A DNA stretch of 64,000 bases from Baylisascaris procyonis (taxonomy: Eukaryota > Nematoda > Chromadorea > Rhabditida > Ascarididae). Both the position numbers and the translations under genes were made by a program. Within the stretch, counting starts at the first letter, position 1. Each line of letters starts with the position of its first letter. Positions 39,801 to 51,411 of the stretch are shown piece by piece. The stretch covers positions 930,001 through 994,000 of the forward strand of contig JAZARR010000093.1 in assembly GCA_037389465.1 (NCBI GenBank). Reading direction: 5' to 3'. The notes below the pieces were generated by a model. It did no database searches. It had not been told where the DNA came from and worked only from the letters and a program-made list of their open reading frames with translations.

Positions 39801-41028
39801 TAAATTACCTATGTTCGCATCAATTTGTTATCGGAGTGGTAGCATAATTCAAACAACAAATAAATATTATATCGCGATGATGTAATAAAAAAACGACAAC
39901 CATGACAATGGTTCTTCCAGCGAGAATCACTAGATCAATAATTTCAAAACATGGTTTATTTCACTGTGTATTTATGTAAACAACGAAACTGCGATCCTTG
40001 ATGTTCATCTTTTTAAATCTCCATTAGCAGATCGCTGAAATCAATCTTTATTCGTGTAATTACCTATGACCCACCAGGTATAATACTCATCTAGTTGCTC
40101 GATCAATCAACGTTTACTTGTTTTTTAAATATGCCCGTTCATTTTTTTTTGACCATAAGTTTCCGTTAGTAATTTCCCTTTTTAATGTTCCTTCTAAATG
40201 AAACGCAAGCGAAGGACTAACAGGTAGGGAATGAGGCCAGAAAAGCTGACATGATGTGTGGATCTACAATCCTATTTACCCGGCTCAAAAACTACCAGAA
40301 TAGGCGAGCATAATGGTGTCTTCTTATTTTAATTGAACTTCCGCTCCTATGAACCTTAACAAAAGTTTCGGCTTTTCCAATCATGTTGGCTATGGCCAAA
40401 ATTAAAGTATCTACAACTCGTTCGGAAGTTGGCAGATCAATCAGAAATCTTCTATAGAGGGTGAGCTTTATATCGGCATTAGAAAAATCGAATTTTTAAA
40501 GTTCATTTTCGATTAACCTTGAACCGAAGCTACCGACCAAGCACATACACAGCAGAGTTTAACCGACCAACCTGGAAGAATTTATTTGGCAGGATTAACT
40601 CAGATCAAAACTAATTACCCAAAAGAAATTTCACGTAAAACTTTTCACATCATTCGTTTCAAGCAATATACTATCAATTGATTAAAAATCTCCCCAGGAA
40701 AAAATTTAATTGTTAAAAATGAGTGGTGAAGCACTCATTTTCATACTAATAACTTTCTCTTTCATCATAAAACATCAAAAAGTGAAATATCCGATTACAA
40801 ACTATTTCTGACTTATTCACTCTGATATTGTTTGACAAGCAAAAGAGAGTAAGAAATGAGCAAAAACCTGATGCTTTGTTCCATGTTGCAATCGGAATTC
40901 ACTCCATCGACGAGGGCAGTTTGTGGATTGGCAATGAGATTATTTGATGAATTCGATCCACTTTGAAGAGATATCATTGAAGCATCACTCGAGTCATCCA
41001 AAACGATTCGACGGAGATGACGAGGCAT
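27802..41028 (-). CDS. gcna-1: GCNA-type acidic SprT-like metalloprotease with HMG-like tail
   Basis: Minus-strand exons 5' to 3': 41028-40868, 40451-40355, 39747-39507, 38090-37996, 36989-36828, 36313-36144, 34896-34787, 34459-34380, 34129-33928, 33799-33722, 32999-32782, 32577-32530, 30707-30571, 29407-29300, 28362-28146, 28029-27802. They total 2352 bases with agreeing phases and one open frame of 783 residues. Residues 1 to about 440 are acidic and low complexity (YEEEEESGEDEESFE, DDDELLDDENGSEDNDD). SprT starts near LTRKLFEIYRRRCFEEK. The zinc site is RVRDTLLHELCHAAVW (about 568-583) with the third His in GGHGPLWK near 593. A zinc-binding region has CNRCGQT and CALCQ, followed by an HMG-like stretch (FAEFVKDNYAEVKKAGMKHG). 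GCNA proteins guard germ-line genomes against DNA-protein crosslinks. A short exon before 32577, carrying the usual LP..W segment of SprT, was not found. The last exon is the least certain part. Confidence 0.88.
31592..31639. repeat. two tandem 24-base units
   Basis: Two adjacent near-identical copies beginning CCCTGCA and ending ATTGC, with two mismatches, in a GCNA intron. Confidence 0.8.
38091..39506. other. GCNA intron, no gene supported
   Basis: Several overlapping frames on both strands between 38533 and 39049 are open at once. That reflects locally few stop codons rather than a recognisable gene. Confidence 0.4.
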
Positions 41029-41033
41029 AGCTA

Positions 41034-41040
41034 CTGAATG
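41034..41040 (-). promoter_or_regulatory. probable spliced-leader acceptor of the GCNA gene
   Basis: On the minus strand CATTCAG ends 5 bases before the ATG at 41028, a typical very short leader after trans-splicing. Confidence 0.45.
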
Positions 41041-42424
41041 GCCCTAAAGGAAACTGTACTTCAATAAGAAACACCAAAAAAACAACGATGGATAACGTGC
41101 AGAAAATGAGGTGATTATGTTATTGCTTGATGCAAAAATTTTATTACCTTTTCTCCTTTCCTCGCCCCCCCCCCCCACCCTTCATTTCAACTCTAAATCG
41201 AATAGGTGCAACAGTTAGAAAAGACCAACATCAGTTATAATCTTATTTCGTGATAAACTCTCAACAAATAATAGCATATTGAACGATGCGTTCATATTTT
41301 AACCAAACTGATAACCGCTCGTTGAAATTTTCCATGCCCATTTCCGGTTTCACCGGCTGTAAATATTTTCAGCAATAGATGGATGCCAATAACACCTTCA
41401 GAAGTTGATGAGAAAGCTTGCAGTTTTCCGTGGTCAGTTATGAGATTGGTTTATCAAAGCATTTGGTAAATTACATTAATCTTTATTAGTTATTTAATAG
41501 CTGCTGGCTGTTTGGAAACTAATGTGGAAATTCTTTTATCAGCAAATATTACATAAACTAATAGGAAATTAAATAAACAAACAGAATAAATGAAGAAAAA
41601 ACTTCAAACCTATATGTGTGAAAGAATTCAGAGGGAAGGATTGTTTCTATAATCTTGGTAAATAGAGGGTTAAAATATGGCGCGCGTAGGAGGCGCCAAA
41701 CAACGACAGTTTAACCCAAAGGCCTCCTTATAGGAACACAAATTGAATCAAAAATTAATACCCTACTTGCGGGAAGGGAAGAAGCATGCTTACAAGTGTC
41801 ATGTTTACTTGCAAAGCAAAGAGAACATTACGACTACATGGAGAGTCCAACTGTAAGTGAAGCAGTAACTTTTGTTTTCTGTTAAACCGAAACGATCAAC
41901 GATAAAATCACACGTAACCACCCTCGCCGATATTCCAACAAAGCCGACCGATACGACAACGCAAGGGATGAACTACGCAGAAACGAATACGACGGCCTAG
42001 TCGGGTAAAGCTTCTGTATTTGGTTGTTGGGAAGGTGCTTTTTTGAATTTCAAAATTTACCGCTTCTTTTGGAGCCTCTCGATCGTACAGCGTTAAATTC
42101 CTGGTGTGTGAAGTGCGACTTCAAGCTGATTTGGATGACGGGTTTGTTTAATAAAGATGAAATTGAGGGAAAAGGAGGAATGGAGTTGTTGAGTTGGTCA
42201 AGAGTGTAGGTGCTTTTTCAATGAGTTTAGCGCCATAGACGTTTTGGTGCCCTCGATAGTAAATGAGAGGTGGAGTAATTAGTTTGTCTTTCTCGTCACT
42301 AAACAGGAGAGTGCTATACGCCGTTAAAGAAATTATCGGAGCACATAGCCAGTGGCGGAAATGTCCACATGGTGGAGATGACCAAGCATGCCGTAATTTT
42401 TTGTTGTACCGTCAACTTGCAATT
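41041..42424. other. divergent promoter region between the GCNA and 380-residue genes
   Basis: The head-to-head starts of two genes bound this stretch, so both promoters should lie here. It contains a C12 tract (41165-41176). I see no other clear element. Confidence 0.45.
41165..41176. repeat. C12 tract
   Basis: Run of 12 C in the divergent promoter region. Confidence 0.9.
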
Positions 42425-42431
42425 ATTTTAG
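42425..42431 (+). promoter_or_regulatory. probable spliced-leader acceptor of the 380-residue gene
   Basis: ATTTTAG ends 7 bases before ATG 42439, after a T-rich stretch. Confidence 0.45.
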
Positions 42432-42438
42432 TGTTATA

Positions 42439-45400
42439 ATGGAAGGGTGTCGACGCAGTGTAACAGTTTGGATGAAAAATCGTCGCAGCCATGTGGAGCC
42501 GTTACATTCGATTGTATGGCGAGTGAAGAATGTGACAAGAATTGGAGAGACGATACGCGGCTTTCCGGATGGTGAGGGACAGTTGGTGCAGTTCGAGTGG
42601 GACAACGTGCTTCGTCGATTCCCTCCTTGTATCATTGAAGTGTGCTGCGCTAATGCTCCGCTTTCTGCACTCCTAAACGCATTCTCTCTGCTTCCACAAG
42701 AAACTGTAAGGTCTTTACAAATATCGTTTGATTTTCATTAGACAGTTTTGATTAATGAAATTTCTTTGGCTTTTTTTTGGGGGGGGGGGGGAGAAGGGGG
42801 AAGGGGGACCTTTTCGGCATTCAAATCTTTATTTTTTGAAACACTTGCTTTTCTTTTATCTTTATAAAAGCAACTATGATATGATATGGGAAATGGTTAG
42901 TATAAAAAGGGAGAATGGGTGAGTGGGGAAGCAATCTACCGAACTGTGAGGGGAATAATTGATGCTGTGAAAAGTGTTGAATGTCTGGATGCACTACAAG
43001 TTAACATTTCTGAATATACGCTAGCCGGTCTTAACTACCCTCTTTAACGTTGCTAATGATGTGGACTATTCTCTTTTAACCTGAAACTTTAAAAGATTCC
43101 AACCTCTTTAGGTTTGAGAATAAAAGCAAGTCGTGTGTTGACTCCTAAATGGAATAATGACAGTGCATAACAACTTGTTTGCAGTCAACGATGACGAGCT
43201 GGCTTGTGAGGTGAATAATACCTGTCACCTATGATTTAATTTGTTTCTGCTAAATAATTACTGAGATAAAGCTGTGCAAGGTGAGGAAGTTTTCACAGAG
43301 ATAAATGAAGTTACATCAAAATATATAATTATAAAACTCACACAGCACAACGAGCTGCTCTCTTTAATAATGATACCTCATCAGCCCCATTTACAGAGTA
43401 AGCATATCCACTAACGTTGACAGTTTTACTGTGTAACTTTTTGCCTTTTTTCAGTTGCATTCATTTTTTTCTCGTCTTCAAGTTTTGTGTATATCGAATA
43501 CAGATGTTACATTCGACGATATGATATCACTGTCATCACTGATTCCAATGTTATCAGCGTTCTCATACTCTGATAGTGGTGGTCTTGATAAACAGGATTT
43601 CGAGACTCTAATTAGGGCGCTCCTGCCTCTTCAGGTGAATCTTCTTTTAATTTTATTACGCACTAGTTTTTTTTAATTTTTTTAAATTTAATTTTTTAAA
43701 TTTTTTTCAAGTCTCAGTTTTATGAACATAAGTTGCGGCACATAACTGAGAATATCTGTGAGTCTTGTTGGTTTTTTTTTGGCTGGCTAATAGCGTTTAA
43801 TGCTTCATAGCGATTACTAGCAGGCTTTTTAAATAATCTCTCGTTGCAGTCAACAAATCTTTCACTTGCACTTTTCTTTCTTATAGGAAAGGGCTAAATG
43901 CGGTTTGTTTTGCACGACCTACTTTATATTATTTTTTAAATATACATTGACTTCTCGATGACTCCGACGACTGAGTGAAGTAGTTGTTGAAGATAGAAGC
44001 AATCACCCATTTGCCACATCCTTTACAGTTATAGCTCTGAAAAGAATTGTTTTTTTCTGGAAGTTTATATTATATTGCTTCATTTTTATTAAATGAGGTA
44101 TACTTGAATGACATAAAACAAGCAAACTTGTTATAACTTCAAACTGCTGACGAAAATATGTATCGATTTCGTTGTTTAATGTTGTATTTTTGGTATACTT
44201 CCTCTAGAGTTTATGTCACTAGTGGATATTGTGATCCAATCAGACTTCACTACGTCCGCAGTTCTGATACGCTCACTATATCAAAGTTTATGGAAGGCAT
44301 AAAAGCGAAGAGTCTCATCGAAATTTTTTTCGGTGACTTAGCATGAAAATGGAAAGTAAATTCGAAAGGTAAGGAAAAAGAAGAATAAGGTGGGAATAAG
44401 AAATGGTCCGATTCAGAAATTAGAGAAGGAACGAGAGGTAAAAGGTTTGCACGCATACGCATATATGCCTCATACATTGAAGTTATGATTTTGAACATTG
44501 CACCAGGATTTACCGATGATTATGCAAGGATAATTTGAAATTCAGCTTCGTGGTATCGATGTTTGTGATGGCGATGTGGACGTTATTCTAAATCATCTCA
44601 ATTTAGAGATGTTACGCTTTGCTGCATCCCCAGGAATTAAGGTGAGTTTCATTTCAGTATTTTACGAATCGTATTCTTCAATACCTGTGCTGGGAGCTTT
44701 AATGAAATTATGAATGTGGATTTCCGATATTACAGCTACTTTTTAAAGTTTCTCTTCCGCTGTATTTTACTAGGATATTTTAGGATGAAACAGATTGTGG
44801 TACAGACAGTAATGGATTACGGTTATGTTGTTTTATTGGTTTATTTATTTACGTTCTGACATTGTTATACACTTTTTCGCCCACACACTAACTGTAAAAA
44901 ATTGCAGCCATTTTTTTCTGGTGAAATGAAGGGAAAGAAATTCGTTTTGATTATTAGCATTATTTATTCCAAAAAACTGAAATGCAGCTCATTAAGTGGC
45001 ATAATTTTTTGTTGAAAACAGCTTTCTGATTTTGGCAGAAAAGGGGATCGTTAACAAGCAGAAAATATAAGACACATTTCTTTATGTACATGACCGAAGA
45101 AGAGGCATGAAATACGTCGTGCGCGAAGCATCGATTTAGCGATTACTAAGGGAAACACTTCAATGGTGTATGTACAATATCACCTAGTTCGCAAGGTAGG
45201 CACCAAATTACCTGTAGCTGCAAGTTTACCCGCCTTAAGCAATCCTCAGGGTGTCATTAAACGGTAGTGTGCGCTGCGAGGTTATATTTCCTTCGTCAAA
45301 TCGCAAAAAGCAGGCCATCTAATATGTGCTAAGAAGTGCCCTCTACATGAGGTAGATAAAGGTGCCTCACACATCTTCCCACACAAAACATTTTTCATCC

Positions 45401-47584
45401 TCCTTTCTCGAGTCATCAGTGATGGCAAATGCCTCATGTTTAGGGTTTGTTGTTCCTCCAAGTTTCTGCTTTTGTTTTTGAGCATATATTGAGTAATAAT
45501 GTGGGCAGTGTGGGCAACACATTTATGTAAAAAAAAAAAATTGCTGTTAAATAAAGCGGGAGACTGCTTTCGCAAGAACTCCGTTATCGAAAGAAATGGC
45601 CGGATATCAGTCCCTAATTAATTTTAACAAAACATATGAAAAAAGAGACATTTTCTTCTTCTTTTTTTTTTTAAATCAAAAACGTGGCAATTTCTTCAAA
45701 GAAACTCGTTTAAATTAAGTCTTTTCATGCACTTCCTGATGGTGTATAATTTTTACTTCGATGATTGCATAACTGTTCCATTTAAATATCCACGGCAGTA
45801 GTCGAAGGCCTGGTGTATGGTACAAAAAACTCATTTTTATTATATAAAGCTTATTTCTGTGTTGAGTATTTGAAATATTTCAGGCGCAAGATTTTGTGAA
45901 ATCAGAGACAGTTTCAGTAACCGTGAAGTTTATTATTGCGCAAGAGTTGAAGTTTGTGGCCGATAACGATGCGGAATTATTCCTATCAGTTTTGGGTGAA
46001 CGTTTCCCTCGTATGGAGGCTTTATTTTGGGATTGGAACATGGTGGATCCCGAAATCAGATTCGATGAACGCAGCAAAGCCGTTGCTGAAACACTCATTA
46101 ATTTGTACAGGTGAATATCGACTTCTCGAAAAGGAGAAGTGTTATATGGTGAAGATCCTCGCCTCAGGTCTAATGAAGCGACAGGTTTTCTTTTTCGAAT
46201 GTTAGCCAGTTTTTGAGAAATTGCTACTTTTATCCAAGGTAATATGGAGATTGGCATTTTTCATGTAGTAATAAAAATTTTGACATTATGTTTAGAACTC
46301 AATTTTTTTTCCTGTTCACCGACGCTCTCATTGGATTCTGTTGAATACAGGAAATTAATGGCCCTCATATCGTCCGATTCGGAAATCCCAAAGCATTAAC
46401 TATCTGAGGAATCAATTGCACATGGTTGGCGTTATATTAGGTTGCTGGGGACCAAACATTCAACGAGGGTGGGAAGAAAAATGTTTAAAGGCAGTTATGT
46501 ACTACTTTCTGTTAGACGAATAAACGATAATACATATCCTTAAATAGTTTACAAAAATGTATTTGCAAGGAAAGAGCCTTCCCCATCCCCTGTCCTCCAT
46601 ATTTATACACGATTGCTGATTTGACAATCTTGAGAATTAGGGATTTCGGAACTACTTTTTGATTTTTTTTAATGGGCGAAGACATGAAATTGGAATGTCA
46701 TAGGAAAACCGTGCCACTTCGACCAATTATATCGGTTGCGTTCAATTTTTAGTACCAGCTGGGTCCCAATTGATGATCTTTTCGCATCTGTATAATGATA
46801 ACCTTCATTGGATGTTTCTTTTTTTTTTTTTCAGGAATTTGAATTTGCGAATGTTCGCAGTGGTGGCATATACGCCATCTTCAGCGACATACTCTGCGGC
46901 GGAACGTCTTGTACAATTTTTTATTGCTCAAGATCTTCGATCATGTAGCTTAAGAAGGTTTTCTACGAAGGGAATTCAAGATGGAGAGCCAAATTTTGTG
47001 CTCATTCTTGCCGGTTTGTTTTACAAGATGATTTCATTTGCATGATACACTGCATTGTTTTTGAAACAACGCGCATTATCGATTTACTTATTTAAATTTT
47101 GTAGAAAACTATTGTTAAAAATAAGTGTTTTATGTAAAATTCGTTAAGAATTCTTTGTTATGCATGCATGTGCTTAGCAAGTTGATATTTCATGGATTTG
47201 GCTTAGCTCATTCCTGGTCTTTACCATGCAGTATTGGGCGGCTTAACTGAGTTTTTAGTAATTGCGAGTTTCAAGTTATGATCTCGAATGAATTCTGCAA
47301 CAGTTGCAGGATTCGTAAAATTTTCCAGGCGGTGGGGGCATCTGAAGTTTTTGCGAATTTTTCAGTTTTTTTTGCTATTTTCTTTTCTAGGTTCGGACGG
47401 AGATATGATGAGACGGGTAGAAGAGGTGGTATGTAGTGCGAAGAATCCATCACCCGACCTAAGGCATTTCCTGTACGTCTTGGATCCAATCGTCGGAACT
47501 CATGAAAGCAACGCTACGTTCGAATTTGTTGGTTTTGATGAAAAATTGGTTCGGCGTGAATTCGCATCCAAATATCTTTCATGA
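42439..47584 (+). CDS. uncharacterised 380-residue protein, six exons, intact
   Basis: Exons 42439-42705, 43455-43634, 44546-44641, 45884-46110, 46835-47013, 47391-47584 total 1143 bases and give one open frame of 380 residues ending TCATGA. Every junction has GT-AG ends and matching phase, and most acceptors are T-rich. The start is the first ATG after a TTTTAG acceptor at 42425-42431. The N-terminus is basic (MEGCRRSVTVWMKNRRS). The middle has repeated Leu-rich units such as LQVLCISNTDVTFDDMISL, LLPLQLRGIDVCDGDVDVI and LNLEMLRFAA, whose spacing recalls leucine-rich or F-box-associated repeats of nematode families. That resemblance is weak and no F-box is visible. The C-terminal third has Val/Phe/Ala-rich stretches without a membrane segment or signal peptide. 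The product is probably soluble; its function is unknown. It lies head-to-head with the GCNA gene, about 1.4 kb apart. Confidence 0.75.
42779..42791. repeat. G13 tract
   Basis: Run of 13 G just after a T8 run and followed by further G5 runs, in the first intron of the 380-residue gene. Confidence 0.9.
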
Positions 47585-48642
47585 AGTATTGCCTCTAGTC
47601 TTGTTAGTTTGCACCTTGAAATTGATAGAACGAGACGTTGTTAAAGCTGTTATTGAATCAATTATTATTGAAATTCGCTTTCTTTTTTCAAAGTCTTTTG
47701 CGATATTTTCGCATGTTTGAGGGAAGTTGCGCTTCGCAGAAATTTGTTTTGATTTTCATTTATGCGTAGAACACTGTTGTAATTTTAGGCGTTCATTTGT
47801 GGACTACTTTCATATCCTTATTTGTGGGTGCTAATTTTGAATCTTTACTAACGGGATCTAATCGATGCAAAAAGCGAGAACACCATCACTCCCCAGTTGA
47901 AAGGATTGTCTTACTCTCCATGAGCGTTAGTTTTCCTCAGCGATGATCACTTAGGAAGCAGGATGGAAAATGTTGAAGTTGAGGGCTGTAAAGGGCCTCG
48001 AAAATTTTTTGTCTGCTTTATAGGAGATGCGGGATATTATTTGCTCTTGTTTTATTGCCTGCGGATCTGATTTTTGAGAATTTATTTTGGACTCCATGAA
48101 ATTCCACATTTCATGACTCTGTTGTATTATATGTGTTGCGTATCTGACTGCCACTGTGATACACTGACTGAGGATTGTTGCATCGCCGAGTGGTGGTGGT
48201 GATGATGATGTAGACGAAACGGCGAGTGAGGAACGAGCTTTATTAGAACCGAAGTAGCGAGGGAGACGCACACAAGAAAAACACACACAAAAAAGCAACG
48301 GAAAAGGCACAGCTTATATAGTGGTCGTCACGGGACAATTCATGTTGAAATAGATAGCTCTGCCATGTACTCACGTGACATCCATTACATCACTGCACGT
48401 CGTCATGACTTGGCCATTGTACACTGCAATATTCGCCACGTGCATGCGTTTTGCAATACCATTTCCAGTGTGCGAGGTCATCACTTGAATGTGATGAAAT
48501 ATCGCCACATACACAACAATATGGCATCTCTCATCTTCATAGTTGAATATTTTCGTATTTTCCTTCCCTATTTATCCGATAATGGTGACTTCCATTGCAT
48601 AGGATTGCACTGATATACCGAGATGCCCTAAGGAAGGTCTAT

Positions 48643-48861
48643 TTAAGATTTCTTTTCTGCTTTGCTATTCTTTTCCACTAGAGCATCTTCCTTCTCAACA
48701 GTTTTCTTTGAAGATTTTCCACTCTTACGCCTCATTAGTACTTTTTTAAGCTTCGTAATTAATGGTTGTTCTGATAGTAAGAAATGATATTTCATGGCGT
48801 ATATTTTTATATTTTTTGGATAGTTGTTACGACTGAAATGCTCATTCGATAGTTTTTTCAT
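48643..48861 (-). CDS. candidate small lysine-rich frame or terminal exon
   Basis: A 72-codon minus-strand frame whose second half is Lys/Ser/Glu-rich (LMRRKSGKSSKKTVEKEDAL) and ends AEKKS. It could be the last exon of a gene with a basic tail, entered at a CATTTCAG or ACTATCAG acceptor, but no upstream exon was found. Composition is the only support. Confidence 0.2.
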   Translation of the reverse strand: MKKLSNEHFSRNNYPKNIKIYAMKYHFLLSEQPLITKLKKVLMRRKSGKSSKKTVEKEDALVEKNSKAEKKS

Positions 48862-51176
48862 TTCTTAGCAGTTCTTCTTGATCTTCCATCCCTGTCCCCC
48901 CATTTGCTGCCCTATTAGTGTTAGAACCTGCGATGTCCGCTAATTTCGGCGTTTCTGTGAATTTATCTTAATTTTCATTTTTTTTCATTTCCTTTCATGC
49001 AAATGAAGTTGGCGTTTTATTTGTTTTTAATTTATGATATTATCATTGTTGAAGTGCTTCTTTTGTTGGGATGCATTATTGCAAAGCGAATGCACTAATA
49101 TACTCAAATGTTACTTTCTAAGGAAGACCATCAATGCAAAGCCTCCAATAATGAATCAATTGTTCAATATTCTATCAATTTTATGTGCTCAACCTAATAT
49201 ATTTCTGAATTATCATTCTACTACGCGATCAGCGGTCTTTTTTCTTCCTTCAAATCGACTCTGTCCCCTGTTGTGTCCGATTTTTTTCAAACAGATCATG
49301 CATGTGTCCTCTTTTAATTTTTAGCACATGTTGACGGAACTAGTTTCTAACTGACCGGAGTTTGTAGGTCTCGTATTTAAACTCCTGAAAGCATATTTCA
49401 TATAAGCTTTTGCATACTCAGGACGCGTTGTATAATTTTTGCTCCTTGCCCAGTTCCACGCGATTCTAGACTGGCAGTTTTTTTTTTTTTTTTTGAAAGT
49501 TCTGAAACATGCAAAATATTTCCACCATGCGTCTGTTGTTCGACAGTAATTTGTTGTTGATCGTTGTTGCTACATGAAATATATATTCAGCACATTGATA
49601 GTGACTGCACAAAACAACTGTTCCTTTGAGATTTTAGAGAGCGAGTTTCAACATCTCATGTAAATAAGTGACACGGCTGTAATATATCGCAGTAGAAATG
49701 TTTTTGCGGAATCCACTGACCCATCGGAGAGTCCGACTAAGGTCGCTTACACCTATTTGACAACAGGAAATGGCAGAATGGCAAAGTGACCATGATGCAT
49801 ATTGAATCAAGCTTGTGCAAGTGTAGCATTTCTATTCTTCAATCGAATTTGTCAACTTTGCAATGTTCACTGCCACATGGTTACATATTTTAAAGACTTT
49901 TTAGGCCTTTATGGCTAATTTATTCCAAATACAAAGTCAACACACTAGTATCACCTCGTTTTCACCTTTTCTTTTGCCCAACTTTTGGGAAAAGAAATAC
50001 CCTCTGTTTTCCTTTTCCGATCAATAGCTCGAAAAAAATGTTTACCTGCATAAAAACACTTGGGGTGCTACGTAATTCTGGTCTAAGTGATAAAATTTTG
50101 GCATACAACTTTTTCCCCTCATCTTAGAGTTTTTGTAAAATTTATAACACTCGGAACTCGGTCGAAGCAATACAATCCAATCATTCCTGGCCACCAATAT
50201 GGACGACGGTGTCAAGCAACGACTGCACAGGCAAACAAGTTTTACTTCAGGATATGGCACGTCAGACAAAGCTTGGAATGTGGCACCTGTAGAAGTCAGT
50301 CATCAAAGACCCGTACATAGAAAAAGCCACAACGTACGCGAAGCTCAAAACTAAATAGCCTTAGGTGAAGAAGAAAATAAGGAAAAATTGAACAAAAAAG
50401 AAAAAGCGACACGATGATAAGGGAAGGCATAAATCTGTGCTCACAATGTAATCAGCAGCATAAACGGAACAATGAAAGGCACGAACATTAGCCCACAGTG
50501 CTGTTGTTAATAGTGCGTCCGAATGGCGGGGGATAGATTGCGATATCCTCTTTTCAACGTCGTTCTCGAGCCTTTTGAAAGAAGAGTTCCTTTATGTAGT
50601 TTTAAAATGAAATACTTAAGCGATATTTGTACTGTTTTTGTTAATTATTGCTCAACTTGACCGAAATTATTTTGAAAATTTTCTCATTTCCATTTCTTGA
50701 ATCTCGAAATGAGGATCACAATTTATAAAAATTGACTTTCAAACATCCCAGTGAAAGCTGTCAACGTAAGTGAGGTTTAAGCAAAACTAAATAAAGCTTA
50801 ACAATCAGATAGAACAGGAAAACGAAAGAAATGTGCTAACAAGTCATAAAAGAGTGATTATCGTCTATGAATGAAGTACTACGTCATCTAACTACAATTG
50901 TCTTTTATTGCGATGTTTTTGAAACGAAATTATTATCCTATCGCCTTCAAATGTATTGTAATATGAATTGAATGTATATCCTTTGTGCATTTGAAAAAGA
51001 GAGTTCACTTTGCCTTTGTTTTGTTTTCTTGCATTTGTTCGCCGCTGAGAAAATACCAGCGCAGCGATAACGCAGAAATTATTGCGTCTGGCGATCGACA
51101 ATAGAAATGACGGTAGGAAACCTTAGCTTCATTGTTGCAGACCCGCCGACACCAAGTTCAACATTTGTTACCTTGT

Positions 51177-51182
51177 TTTATT
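51177..51182 (-). promoter_or_regulatory. poly(A) signal candidate for the uncharacterised minus-strand gene
   Basis: AATAAA on the minus strand lies about 230 bases after the distal stop at 51412. I saw no matching signal shortly after the proximal stop at 52232, which slightly favours use of the distal last exon. Confidence 0.35.
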
Positions 51183-51411
51183 CTCGTCGCGCTAATGTTT
51201 TATCTTAATAACGTTAGTTATAATTATCACCCTGCTATATAGCATCTGAGAAGCAATGGGACAGCCTATTTACTCTGAAGAATTTTCAAGAGCAGCAACT
51301 GCATCAATCACTTTTCATTGTTCAAAACCTCGCAACCCTCATGCTCATCATCGAAACTGTCAGTGGCCAAGACTTGAGGCGTTAAACACCGTTCCCAAAA
51401 TTTGTGACTGA

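Larger units (their letters stand above)
47585..51411. other. convergent intergenic region
   Basis: Lies between the 3' ends of the 380-residue gene and the uncharacterised minus-strand gene. Contains a GTG/GAT triplet repeat near 48190-48212, a T17 tract (49478-49494) and the weak coding candidate at 48643-48861. Confidence 0.4.

Noticed and set aside
45880..46257. 125-codon minus-strand frame
   Set aside because: Shadow of exon 4 of the 380-residue gene.
50042..50320. Overlapping frames on both strands, suspected transposon piece
   Set aside because: No transposase or reverse-transcriptase motif, no terminal repeats visible.
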